From the IMG/VR virus record IMGVR_UViG_3300036832_001693, positions 1 through 22,435 of that record: DNA of 22,435 nucleotides. The stretch is one strand, 5' to 3'. The DNA is from a virus. Of the stretch, positions 6,336 through 12,083 are shown piece by piece. Below the pieces are notes generated by a model that was not told the origin of the DNA, did no database searches, and saw nothing but the letters and a program-made list of their open reading frames with translations. Position numbers and translations under genes: made by a program. The stretch's first letter is position 1; the number at the start of each line of letters is the position of its first letter.

Positions 6336-6662
6336 TTAGATGTTCTCACGACGCTTGGTGCTTGTCCCTAGCTCCGTTCTCTCGACATCGGGCGTCGGTA
6401 TAAGCTGCCGCGTTTCTATATTCTGTTCGCGCTTTTTCAATTTGCTAACCTGCGACCCGCCGCTAAACCGCTCAATCGCATATGACGGTAGCGGCTGATT
6501 GCGCGCGGCGGGCGAGCGCGTATCGCGCGCAGCTTTCGCTTTCTTGCCGCGCTTGCTCTCCGCCGCCGTCGCTTGCTTGGCGCGCGCGACTGTACGCCGC
6601 GCGGCGTCCATCGACACGCTGCCGGAGCGCAGCAAACTTTTAAAGATATCGCCGTCCGCCAT
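6336..6662 (-). CDS. Basic protein, 108 aa, paralogue of the 137-aa protein
   Basis: ATG 6662 (MADGDIFKSLLRSG) follows GGAGGTTGAGT. FKSLLRSGSVSMDAARRT (7-24) is the helix-G-x-[IV]-S motif, then AAESKRGKKAK and AARNQPLPSYA match the paralogue at 5855. The C-terminus differs completely (KREQNIETRQLIPTPD) and is charged and probably disordered. It is the first of the small basic genes downstream of the winged-helix gene. Identical leader sequence but diverged coding sequence relative to the paralogue points either to selection on the leader or to local gene conversion. Confidence 0.66.
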   Translation of the reverse strand: MADGDIFKSLLRSGSVSMDAARRTVARAKQATAAESKRGKKAKAARDTRSPAARNQPLPSYAIERFSGGSQVSKLKKREQNIETRQLIPTPDVERTELGTSTKRRENI

Positions 6663-6664
6663 AC

Positions 6665-6710
6665 TCAACCTCCGCGATGCGCCGGGCGCTTACAGTCGCC
6701 CCGACAGTTT
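6665..6710. repeat. 46-bp direct repeat, copy B (leader of the 108-aa gene)
   Basis: Second exact copy of 6271-6316. Identity ends with a 1-base indel followed by a shared GACGC on the distal side, and on the proximal side resumes after two variable bases with the first ten bases of the coding sequence (ATGGCGGACG). Confidence 0.9.
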
Positions 6711-6737
6711 TGACGCACGTCGCTTCGTGCGGGCGCA

Positions 6738-7067
6738 TCACTTCTTGGTCGCGAACCGCGTCATGCGCCGCATGCTGTCGCGGTTGACAATCAATCGATA
6801 CATGAAAAGCCCATCGCCGAGATGCTCGCGATCAACGTCATGCGCGCCGTATTTTTCCTTGCGCAAATCCCGCAACCGCGCGCTGATCGCCGCTTCACTG
6901 CCGCCGACGACGCGCTTGATGTCCACCAGCGTGCGCCACTTAGCGTCGCGCATCAGCGCAAACACTTTGCCGAGTTGGCCCTTGAGACGGATGTAATCGC
7001 GCTGCGGTAAGTAAGTACGGCCGTCAAAGGCGGTGTCAGGCGGCGGTTCTGGCAGCTTTGGCGGCAT
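6738..7067 (-). CDS. Winged-helix DNA-binding protein, 109 aa
   Basis: From ATG 7067. Residues about 25-95 form a winged helix-turn-helix. They include RLKGQLGKVFALMRDAKWRT, a 'W-R-T-L-x-x-I' helix 1-2 junction, then GGSEAAISARLRDLRKEKYG as the recognition helix, and a wing ending in LFMYRL. This arrangement (LM-x-x-x-x-WRTL ... E-A-x-ISARLRDLRK) is typical of small phage wHTH proteins that sense or bind DNA. It could repress the nearby rightward promoter at 7229, whose spacer holds a perfect dyad, but this is only suggested by adjacency. The upstream ribosome-binding site is poor. Confidence 0.72.
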   Translation of the reverse strand: MPPKLPEPPPDTAFDGRTYLPQRDYIRLKGQLGKVFALMRDAKWRTLVDIKRVVGGSEAAISARLRDLRKEKYGAHDVDREHLGDGLFMYRLIVNRDSMRRMTRFATKK

Positions 7068-7083
7068 CTTGCTTTGCTCGGCG

Positions 7084-7203
7084 TCAGCCTATGCCTGCGT
7101 AATCCTCGTACGCGTCCGGCTGATCGAAAAGCGCATCGTCGTCAATCTCGTCGTCCACCGGATCATCGTAGGCGTCGTCTAAGATATAATCCTCCGGCAT
7201 CAT
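7084..7203 (-). CDS. Possible acidic micropeptide, 39 aa
   Basis: The open frame from ATG 7203 encodes MMPEDYILDDAYDDPVDD followed by further Asp-rich residues and ends YEDYAGIG, 17 nt before the winged-helix start. About 40 percent of residues are acidic. A longer frame reaching 7449 exists but crosses the rightward promoter, terminator-like hairpin and triple repeat described next, so I do not accept the extension. There is no ribosome-binding site. Strong acidic bias in frame is the only support. Confidence 0.3.
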   Translation of the reverse strand: MMPEDYILDDAYDDPVDDEIDDDALFDQPDAYEDYAGIG

Positions 7204-7228
7204 TGTCCACAGAAGTTGGAGTTTGCTA

Positions 7229-7257
7229 TTGTCAACATCACGATGATGTGCTAGATT
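7229..7257 (+). promoter_or_regulatory. Promoter with operator dyad in its spacer, for rightward island 2
   Basis: TTGTCA (7229-7234, five of six) and TAGATT (7252-7257, four of six) are separated by exactly 17 nt. The spacer is occupied by a perfect inverted repeat, ACATCA-CGA-TGATGT (7235-7249). A dyad between -35 and -10 is a classical repressor site. Transcription would start near 7264 and run into the leader hairpin and repeats before the ATG at 7448. Confidence 0.5.
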
Positions 7258-7352
7258 GCGAATCGTCAATGCGGCATCCCAACCTTGGTTCTTGTCCGTC
7301 CCAGCCACACCAAGGGCCGCATTGCTGACGGCAAAGTATCGAGTGCCGTCCG

Positions 7353-7400
7353 GCGGGCCGCCACATCCACTCAGCCAGTGGCGGCCCGCTTTGACTTTTT
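7353..7400 (+). terminator. Intrinsic terminator or attenuator in the leader of the gene pair at 7448
   Basis: GCGGGCCGCCAC (7353-7364) pairs perfectly with GTGGCGGCCCGC (7378-7389), a 12-bp stem with a 13-nt loop. TTTGACTTTTT follows on the plus strand. No rightward gene lies upstream, so the element sits in the 5' leader of the 7448 transcript, where it would act as an attenuator. Confidence 0.6.
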
Positions 7401-7445
7401 GGAGAAATCCGTTTTTTGGAGAAATCCGCTTTTTGGAGAAATCCA
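7395..7445. repeat. 17-bp tandem repeat, three copies, each with GGAG
   Basis: Three units of [C/T]TTTTTGGAGAAATCC[G/A] at 7395-7411, 7412-7428 and 7429-7445. Each contains GGAGAAATCC, in which GGA and TCC can pair over a GAAA tetraloop. The last GGAG is 9 nt from ATG 7448 and serves as its ribosome-binding site; the other two are identical decoys or standby sites. Confidence 0.9.
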
Positions 7446-7447
7446 CC

Positions 7448-7744
7448 ATGGACGATTACAGCCTAAACGCCGCGCTGCGCCGCACCGCCCGTATTTCCGC
7501 CCGCATCGAGCGGCTGCTGCACGGCATCAGCGGCGACGAGCAGGGCGCCATTCTCGCCAACCTGCTATCGTTGTGGGTCGCCAGTCATTTCGTGGCCGAA
7601 GAAATGCCCAAGGAGAACCGGCCCGAAACCGACGCCATGCGCGAGCTGCTGCTGCAAATGCATTTCGAGTGCGTGCGCGCTACCATTCCCGAGCACGAGA
7701 AGGCGATCTTGGAGCGCGAGCGCGAGCGCGATCATGAATGCTAA
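7448..7744 (+). CDS. Small helical protein, 98 aa (tandem paralogue 1)
   Basis: ATG 7448 follows the triple GGAG repeat. The protein is alpha-helical: ARISARIERLLHGISGDEQG, then ILANLLSLWVASHFVAEEM, then ENRPETDAMRELLLQMHFE, and a charged tail (ERERERDHEC). The segments GxILANLLxLxxASHFVAxEM and RPETxAMRE are repeated in the next gene, so the pair arose by tandem duplication. No family is named. The pair is transcribed rightward inside the leftward packaging arm with its own promoter, the layout of a lysogenic-conversion or accessory 'moron' pair, which is an inference. Confidence 0.68.
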   Translation: MDDYSLNAALRRTARISARIERLLHGISGDEQGAILANLLSLWVASHFVAEEMPKENRPETDAMRELLLQMHFECVRATIPEHEKAILERERERDHEC

Positions 7745-8018
7745 TCACGCTGGCGCCCGCTATGTCGCCGAAGTTGCCGACCGCATGCAGCGGCTTTTAC
7801 AAACCGCGCCGGATGAAGATCAAGGCGACATTCTCGCCAACCTGCTCGGACTGTTCATTGCCAGTCACTTCGTCGCTGACGAAATGAGCCAAGACCAGCG
7901 TCCGGAAACTGCCGCCATGCGCGAAACCATGCTGGAGGCGCACATGGAGCACGTCCGCAAGATCATACCCGATCTTGAAAAGCTAGTTTTGACGCAAGTC
8001 GCTGACAAGCATCACTAG
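7734..8018 (+). CDS. Small helical protein, 94 aa (tandem paralogue 2)
   Basis: ATG 7734 overlaps the end of the preceding gene by 11 nt, so translation is probably coupled. The sequence (GDILANLLGLFIASHFVADE, then RPETAAMRETMLEAHMEHVR and IIPDLEKLV) aligns along its whole length with the previous protein. Only the N-termini and charged tails differ. It ends 8 nt before the convergent TerL stop, with no obvious terminator between. Its function is unknown; two similar helical subunits made in equal amounts suggest a hetero-oligomer. Confidence 0.68.
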   Translation: MNANHAGARYVAEVADRMQRLLQTAPDEDQGDILANLLGLFIASHFVADEMSQDQRPETAAMRETMLEAHMEHVRKIIPDLEKLVLTQVADKHH

Positions 8019-8026
8019 CCCCCAGA

Positions 8027-9490
8027 TCAAAGCCCCCACAGGCTACTATCGTCGTCGCTTAAATTCTTCTCGATATAATCGTCGCGCTGCTTTTCTTTGA
8101 GCGGCGTCACCTTTCGGCCGCCGACCATCAGGTCCAATAACTGGCCGATCAGGCCGAGCGCGTCCACTTGGTCGTCATGCCGGCCGGCCGGGAAGCTGAG
8201 AAGCTCAGCCCGAAAATCGCTGTACCACGGCGCGTGGAGCGGAACGCGCAGGCCGCCAAGCGCCATTCTGCCACGCACCGACTGCGCCCTGACTGACTTG
8301 TCGCCGCGCGCCGGGAACGGCTCGCGATTCACCCACGCCTTGCGCTCGCGTTGCATCATCTCCAAGAACGGTCCGATGCTGGCCTTGATCTGGCCGCCCT
8401 CTTCTGCCCAGTCTAGTGGCTTCCACTTCACCACCAAATCGCAAAACGCTTGCGCCCATTTGTCAGGCGTTGTTTGTTTTCTATACACATCCAAGAGATA
8501 TAAATTTTCCGCCGCATCCAACCCCACGATGACATGGCAAGTGTAGTCGCCGCCGTCCTTGGTGGTGGCGTAATCACTGGCGCCATACGTCTTTAACGTA
8601 TCAAGCGGCGGTGCGTGATCATAGGGGATCAGCCACTCGGCCTTGAAGTAATTGCCGCCCTCTTCCACCGGATTTTGTTGGAACAGAGAATTCCAATTTC
8701 TCGCCGGCTGCGAAGCCTTCTGTTGCCGCAAGAAATCTCCGTAACCATAGTCTGAATCCTCCCACAGCATCGTCCCTGGCTCGCGGCCGAGAGGATCGTT
8801 CGCTTGAGCTTCCGCCGGAATGCTTAGCACCTCCCATTGATCGCCACCATTCGCCGCCGCCTCAAGAATTCTCCCGGCAAGGTCATCGAGGTGCCAGCGG
8901 GTCATGATCAGCACCCAGCGCGCTTCTGGACGCACTCGCGGATTCACATCGCTCCAATACCAATCCCATTGCGCATCGCGAATTGTTTTTGAATCGGCGT
9001 CCTCGCGACTTCTCAACACATCGTCCAAAATCACAAGGTCGGCCCGAAAGCCGGCGATGCCCGTACCGACCCCGGCCGCCTTGTATTCTCCACCCTGAAC
9101 CAATCGCCAACGATCAACGGCAAGCTCTTCCGACATTGCAATGCCGAGCAACAATTCATTGTCCGCAATCAGATTGCGGACCCGACGCGCCCACCGTTCC
9201 GCAAGCTTGGTCGAATGCGAGCAACCCAGCACCAATGCCTTGGGGTGGTTAGCCAGATGCCAGCAAGGAAAAAGAACGCTGGCAAATGTGGATTTGGCCG
9301 ACCCAGGGGGAAGAAACAAACAAAGCCGTTTAATGTCGCCGCGCGACAGCGCCTCAAGCTTGCGAATGATCAAGCGGTGGTGCGCCGCCGGCTCAAAACC
9401 ACAATGCCGACACCACGCTGTTAAATTGCCGCGAACATCGCGCCGGCGCATGACCTCACGCGCGGCCACTTCAGCAGTGAGCGTGTTCAT
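8027..9490 (-). CDS. Terminase large subunit (ATPase and nuclease)
   Basis: A 487-aa protein from ATG 9490 (MNTLTAEVAARE), with GGAGT about 10 nt upstream; an in-frame extension beyond this ATG lacks a ribosome-binding site. The motor domain has Walker A LFLPPGSAKST (58-68), Walker B ADLVILDDV (150-158) and a coupling-type MTRWHLDDLAG. The RNase H-like nuclease domain has YGASDYATTKDGGDYT, and near the C-terminus GRHDDQVDALG, whose aspartates bind metal. TerL translocates DNA into the prohead through the portal and cuts the concatemer at the end. It follows the TerS-containing gene string on the same strand and is typical in size. Confidence 0.95.
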   Translation of the reverse strand: MNTLTAEVAAREVMRRRDVRGNLTAWCRHCGFEPAAHHRLIIRKLEALSRGDIKRLCLFLPPGSAKSTFASVLFPCWHLANHPKALVLGCSHSTKLAERWARRVRNLIADNELLLGIAMSEELAVDRWRLVQGGEYKAAGVGTGIAGFRADLVILDDVLRSREDADSKTIRDAQWDWYWSDVNPRVRPEARWVLIMTRWHLDDLAGRILEAAANGGDQWEVLSIPAEAQANDPLGREPGTMLWEDSDYGYGDFLRQQKASQPARNWNSLFQQNPVEEGGNYFKAEWLIPYDHAPPLDTLKTYGASDYATTKDGGDYTCHVIVGLDAAENLYLLDVYRKQTTPDKWAQAFCDLVVKWKPLDWAEEGGQIKASIGPFLEMMQRERKAWVNREPFPARGDKSVRAQSVRGRMALGGLRVPLHAPWYSDFRAELLSFPAGRHDDQVDALGLIGQLLDLMVGGRKVTPLKEKQRDDYIEKNLSDDDSSLWGL

Positions 9491-9497
9491 GCGATTT

Positions 9498-9677
9498 TTA
9501 CTCCGGCGCCAGCACGACGGCTGCCATCTCCGCCCGCCGCGTCGCACACAACTGCGTCTGCAACTCCGCTACCCGCAAGCGATGCTCGTCGCGACGCTCG
9601 CGCGCATAGTCGCGCAACGCATCGGCGAGGTCGCGCGCCACCCGCGCCATGGCATCGTCGGCGGCGGCATCGCTCAT
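9498..9677 (-). CDS. Small helical coiled-coil-like protein, 59 aa
   Basis: ATG 9677 overlaps the stop of the Acb2-like gene as ATGA, and TAA 9498-9500 lies 7 nt before the TerL start. The product begins MSDAAADDAMARVARDLADA and continues with RDYARERRDEHRLRVAELQ, a long charged amphipathic helix with heptad-like spacing, ending MAAVVLAPE. Its final codons include the GGAG used as TerL's ribosome-binding site. No family is recognised. Perfect overlap with both neighbours is the strongest evidence that it is real. Confidence 0.66.
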   Translation of the reverse strand: MSDAAADDAMARVARDLADALRDYARERRDEHRLRVAELQTQLCATRRAEMAAVVLAPE

Positions 9678-9931
9678 AGCTGCAACCGCGTCGGCTGCGC
9701 GATCGCGCGCACGATCGCCATATAGGCCTCCTGCAACCGGGTCCGCCCGATCGCCAGCCAGCGCTTGTCGATGTCGTCGCGTTCCGCCAATTGATCGAGC
9801 ATGCGCAAGGTTTGCTCCTCGGCGACCTTGAATTCATTGATCAGATCGTAGCCTTGGGCCGGCAGCGGCCGATAGCCGGCCAGATAACGCGCCGGCGTGT
9901 AAGGATCGACGTGGTCGGCCTGTTCGCTCAT
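9674..9931 (-). CDS. Acb2/Tad1-hairpin-family protein (cyclic nucleotide sponge, anti-CBASS)
   Basis: An 85-aa protein from ATG 9931 (MSEQADHVDPYTPARYL). After a short variable start it shows AGYRPLPAQGYDLINEFK, then a helix with DIDKRWLAIGRTRLQEAYM and AIVRAIAQPTRL. The pattern Y-R-x-L ... N-x-x-K ... RWLAIG-x-T-x-LQ-x-x-x-MA-x-VRAIA-x-P is the signature of the Acb2 family. Acb2 proteins form helical-hairpin hexamers that bind cyclic di- and trinucleotides and block CBASS-type immunity. A Tyr and a Lys 15 residues apart match the two ligand-contact positions I recall for Acb2 (Tyr11 and Lys26). It is coupled by ATGA to the next gene. Family confidence is high; activity is untested. Confidence 0.82.
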   Translation of the reverse strand: MSEQADHVDPYTPARYLAGYRPLPAQGYDLINEFKVAEEQTLRMLDQLAERDDIDKRWLAIGRTRLQEAYMAIVRAIAQPTRLQL

Positions 9932-9941
9932 CAGCCCCAGC

Positions 9942-10163
9942 TTACTTATCCTTTTGATGCTGCAAGGTGCTGCCCTGTGTGGAGAGCGCCGGAAACGTCC
10001 GCCCGTCGGCAAACTCGATATGATCGGGATAGCCAATCAATTGCAGAACACTGGTCACGGCACCGTCCGAGAACGTCCAGCGCTCGGAGGTCGGGCCGGT
10101 GGGCGGCCACACGATCGTGGTCGGATCGCTGCCTTTCTTGGTGTAGAGAATCTTGGCGCTCAT
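9942..10163 (-). CDS. Hypothetical protein, 73 aa
   Basis: Starts at ATG 10163, overlapping the previous stop as ATGA. The sequence (MSAKILYTKKGSDPTTIVWP, then ERWTFSDGAVTSVLQLIG and a GRTFPALS segment) reads as a small beta-rich domain with alternating hydrophobic strands. I do not recognise a family. It lies in the TerS-TerL interval among very small coupled genes and ends 10 nt before the Acb2-like start, so their translation is probably linked. Confidence 0.6.
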   Translation of the reverse strand: MSAKILYTKKGSDPTTIVWPPTGPTSERWTFSDGAVTSVLQLIGYPDHIEFADGRTFPALSTQGSTLQHQKDK

Positions 10164-10348
10164 TTGGCTTCTTGCTCCATGAATTTCAGCTTCGGCAGCG
10201 TAATCTCCGCTTTCCTGCGCGTCTCCTCACCGGTCATCGCGTGACGAATCCGCGCCATGCGCTGCATGCGGGCGCGCTCGCTCTGGCGCGGCCGCGGCGG
10301 GCGCTTCAGCGCGGACTTGCGGGTTCTGCCACGGCCGAAATGGTTCAT
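10160..10348 (-). CDS. Small very basic protein, 62 aa
   Basis: ATG 10348 overlaps the preceding stop as ATGA and its own stop overlaps the next start in the same way. The N-terminal half is Arg/Lys-rich (MNHFGRGRTRKSALKRPPRP), followed by a helix (ERARMQRMARIRHAM) and a charged C-terminus (TLPKLKFMEQEAK). It is probably a nucleic-acid binding or packaging accessory protein, judging only by charge and position next to terminase genes. Confidence 0.55.
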   Translation of the reverse strand: MNHFGRGRTRKSALKRPPRPRQSERARMQRMARIRHAMTGEETRRKAEITLPKLKFMEQEAK

Positions 10349-10461
10349 GGGTTACCACTTCCGAATTTATCGGCGCCGCTCCAAACGACAACAACTGCGA
10401 TCAGAAACGCCAGCATCAGAATAATCGCAACGCCGACGATCGGCCGCTCGTACCATCGCAT
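10345..10461 (-). CDS. Single-span membrane micropeptide, 38 aa
   Basis: ATG 10461 starts 3 nt after the stop of the 74-aa membrane protein, and its TGA overlaps the next ATG. It reads MRWYERPIVG and then a continuous hydrophobic run of about 19 residues (VAIILMLAFLIAVVVVWSG), ending ADKFGSGNP. One membrane span with a positively charged N-terminus is evident. It may work with the two-span protein next to it, for instance in lysis or superinfection exclusion; no motif decides between these. Confidence 0.6.
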   Translation of the reverse strand: MRWYERPIVGVAIILMLAFLIAVVVVWSGADKFGSGNP

Positions 10462-10463
10462 TG

Positions 10464-10688
10464 CTAACGCATGTGCAGCGAGTAGCCGCCGATCGAGCCG
10501 CCGGCCAAGATCGTCAGCAAACCGATGACCACGAGTATGGCGATGATGAACCAGACCGCCTGGATGACACGGTCGGGGATCGGCACACCGGCGACGTTGA
10601 CAATGCCGTAGATCACCAACCAAACGACGGCGCATAGCGCAACGACGCCAATCAGCAACCAAAGCAGCGATATGGCCATGGCGATCAT
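10464..10688 (-). CDS. Two-span membrane protein, 74 aa (Thivi_2564-like)
   Basis: ATG 10688 lies 4 nt after the TerS stop, with GGGGTGAGC from the end of TerS as its ribosome-binding site. Two hydrophobic segments (about residues 5-30 and 44-63) flank a short loop, NVAGVPIPDRVIQAVWF. The arrangement 'two spans with P-I-P-x-R-V-I-Q-A-V-W-F-I' resembles a family of small phage membrane proteins often labelled Thivi_2564. A holin-like role is possible given size and topology, but no lysis enzyme is visible in this window to support it. Confidence 0.62.
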   Translation of the reverse strand: MIAMAISLLWLLIGVVALCAVVWLVIYGIVNVAGVPIPDRVIQAVWFIIAILVVIGLLTILAGGSIGGYSLHMR

Positions 10689-10692
10689 TTGC

Positions 10693-11343
10693 TCACCCCT
10701 GTTGCGGCCCTACGCCGCCGTCACGATTATCCTCGTCCATGTCCTCATCATCACGCGGCGCCGGCAACGCGTCGATCACTGCTGGCAATGCTGCTCCGCT
10801 AGCAATGCGTAATAGTTCCTCGTCGGTCAGTTGCGTTACTTGCGAGACTTCCAAATGATGCCGGTCGGCGGCTTTAAATCCCCGCATCTCGCGAAGCTGA
10901 TTAATCGCCTGGAGCGCACTGTCGCGCGCCAGATGCACGACATTGCCGCTGTCCTTGTCAAAACGCAGTTCCGCTATGCTCGGACCAAGATCACTCTCCG
11001 CTAATGCCTTCCAATCAATACGCGGCTTGCCGCTCACCGGATCGACAATCACGAACTCGAACATCGAGCCGAACGCCACAAGCTCCAGGCGCTCCTCCAA
11101 ATGCCGGCGCTTGGCATTGTGGAACTCGTTGGTCAGATCGGTTTGCTTGAGGTAATCGATGCGCGCCATCACCCGCGCCTTGCGCTCGTACTTGCTTTGT
11201 ATGCCGGTGTAATCGTCCAGCCCGGCCCGCCGCGCTGCCTCGCGCATGCGATAGCCATAGGCCCGCTCTTGCGCGTAACGCTCCTCCTTGGGGTAATACA
11301 GCGGCTTGTCCGGCGACCGCTTGACCCGATACGGAAACGGCAT
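10693..11343 (-). CDS. Terminase small subunit (DNA recognition)
   Basis: A 216-aa protein from ATG 11343 (MPFPYRVKRSPDKPLYYPKE), with GGAAG immediately upstream. The early part has AYGYRMREAARRAGLDDYTG, which looks like the DNA-binding helices of a small terminase. It is followed by helical segments (EERLELVAFGSMFEFV) and DWKALAESDLGPSIAELRFD with DSALQAINQLREMRGFK, typical of phage TerS proteins. The tail is acidic. TerS selects viral DNA and presents it to TerL. It is the first gene of the leftward arm, behind a perfect TATAAT, and TerL lies six small genes downstream. The family call rests on pattern and position. Confidence 0.72.
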   Translation of the reverse strand: MPFPYRVKRSPDKPLYYPKEERYAQERAYGYRMREAARRAGLDDYTGIQSKYERKARVMARIDYLKQTDLTNEFHNAKRRHLEERLELVAFGSMFEFVIVDPVSGKPRIDWKALAESDLGPSIAELRFDKDSGNVVHLARDSALQAINQLREMRGFKAADRHHLEVSQVTQLTDEELLRIASGAALPAVIDALPAPRDDEDMDEDNRDGGVGPQQG

Positions 11344-11388
11344 CTTCCAAACCCTGTCGCGACGCAAATATATTTTTGCTGGTTATAT

Positions 11389-11394
11389 ATTATA
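11389..11394 (-). promoter_or_regulatory. -10 element for the leftward TerS operon
   Basis: A perfect TATAAT on the minus strand, in an AT-rich context, with a start expected near 11382 and a leader of about 39 nt to ATG 11343. No good -35 is present (ATTTTG at 17-bp spacing), so an activator or phage factor may be needed. Confidence 0.45.
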
Positions 11395-11537
11395 CAGCCC
11401 AAAAAAATTCCCAAAATTTTTACCCATACGTTGGCAACGCTTCGAATCCGAAGACCCTCCTGTGCCAGGGGGGTACCCCGGCATCCCCACCGGGGGTCGC
11501 TCGCTGCACTGCAACACGCTGCGCTGCACTGCACTAA

Positions 11538-11561
11538 AGATATATCGCAAGATATATCGCA
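11538..11561. repeat. 12-bp tandem repeat, two copies
   Basis: AGATATATCGCA occurs twice back to back (11538-11549 and 11550-11561). It lies in the candidate origin region and could be a protein-binding site. Confidence 0.75.
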
Positions 11562-11676
11562 CGCAGCGCCTACATGCGACTCATAATCTTATGTTACGCG
11601 TCGCATCGCTGATACACGTGCAATATCATAAGCTTAGGCGTTAGCCCCACAGCGCTGGGGTCACGCAAGGGTAACG

Positions 11677-11685
11677 TTTTCCACA
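11677..11685 (+). other. DnaA-box-like sequence
   Basis: TTTTCCACA fits the relaxed DnaA-box consensus TTWTNCACA. It lies 8 nt before the iteron-like array. Confidence 0.4.
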
Positions 11686-11692
11686 TGATGAC

Positions 11693-11755
11693 GAGCGCAC
11701 CTGACACACGCACCTGACGCGCGCACCTGGGAGCGCACCTGGGAGCGCACCTGCG
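11693..11755. repeat. Iteron-like array, five GCACCTG copies
   Basis: GCACCTG recurs at 11697, 11710, 11723, 11735 and 11747, a spacing of 13, 13, 12 and 12 bp, close to one helical turn. The last units share a longer GGGAGCGCACCTG. Regular helical phasing is typical of sites for a cooperative DNA-binding protein such as a replication initiator or repressor. Confidence 0.75.
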
Positions 11756-11858
11756 CGGCGCCGTAGCGCTGCTAGCGTAGCGACGCAGTTCGCCGGACGT
11801 TGAAACGCCACACTCCAATGAGTCGCGAGGAGTCTGTGAGGGCAGAAGTCAACAAAGA

Positions 11859-11887
11859 TTAGCTCACGAACTCGTGATCAAGATAAT
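11859..11887 (+). promoter_or_regulatory. Candidate promoter with dyad operator for the rightward operon
   Basis: GATAAT (11882-11887) lies 17 nt after a weak -35 (TTAGCT, 11859-11864). A perfect inverted repeat TCACGA-AC-TCGTGA (11864-11877) fills most of the spacer, the same layout as the promoter at 7229. The -35 is poor, so this call is tentative. Confidence 0.38.
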
Positions 11888-11916
11888 ACGCTATTCGCTT
11901 GCTTCATTCAACAGAA

Positions 11917-11925
11917 TGTGGATAA
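11917..11925 (-). other. Perfect DnaA box
   Basis: TGTGGATAA on the plus strand is the exact reverse complement of the Escherichia coli consensus TTATCCACA. It lies 35 nt after the dyad promoter candidate. A single exact match has modest weight alone, but it supports the origin proposal together with the neighbouring repeats. Confidence 0.5.
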
Positions 11926-12002
11926 TGACATTCACAGACACGGAGCAAGCGCAACGACCCAAACGGCCTTCGGGCGGCAATCGGGTGTAAGAGGCAAAAG
12001 CC

Positions 12003-12083
12003 CATCCAGAACGCGATACGCGCGGATGTTGCTCGGCCCAACCATCGGATTAGCTAAAGCGGCTGAAACATGCCGCCTAATCC
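12003..12083 (+). ncRNA. Two hairpins in the presumed 5' leader of the rightward operon
   Basis: Hairpin one: CATCC (12003-12007) pairs with GGATG (12024-12028), with CGCG/CGCG inside. Hairpin two: GGATTAG (12047-12053) pairs with CTAATCC (12077-12083), continuing after a 5-nt one-sided bulge into GCGGC/GCCGC with an 8-nt loop. The first gene's AAAGGAG follows about 17 nt later. No known riboswitch class is recognised. Confidence 0.5.

Noticed and set aside
7204-7449. Extension of the small acidic leftward frame up to an ATG at 7449
   Set aside because: The extension crosses a rightward promoter with operator, a terminator-like hairpin and a triple repeat that fit a regulatory region better, and its start lacks a ribosome-binding site.
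7874-7881. CTGACGA on the plus strand as a possible fourth hammerhead core
   Set aside because: It lies inside the coding sequence of the 94-aa protein, has no closed helix I before it and no suitable GAAA strand; it is a chance match.
9925-9935. CTGATGA on the minus strand at the start of the Acb2-like gene
   Set aside because: It spans the start codon, and the upstream sequence cannot form helix I or supply a UH cleavage site.
11476-11495. CCCCGG/CCGGGG hairpin as an intrinsic terminator
   Set aside because: No T tract follows on either strand and no gene ends nearby; it may be part of the origin region instead.
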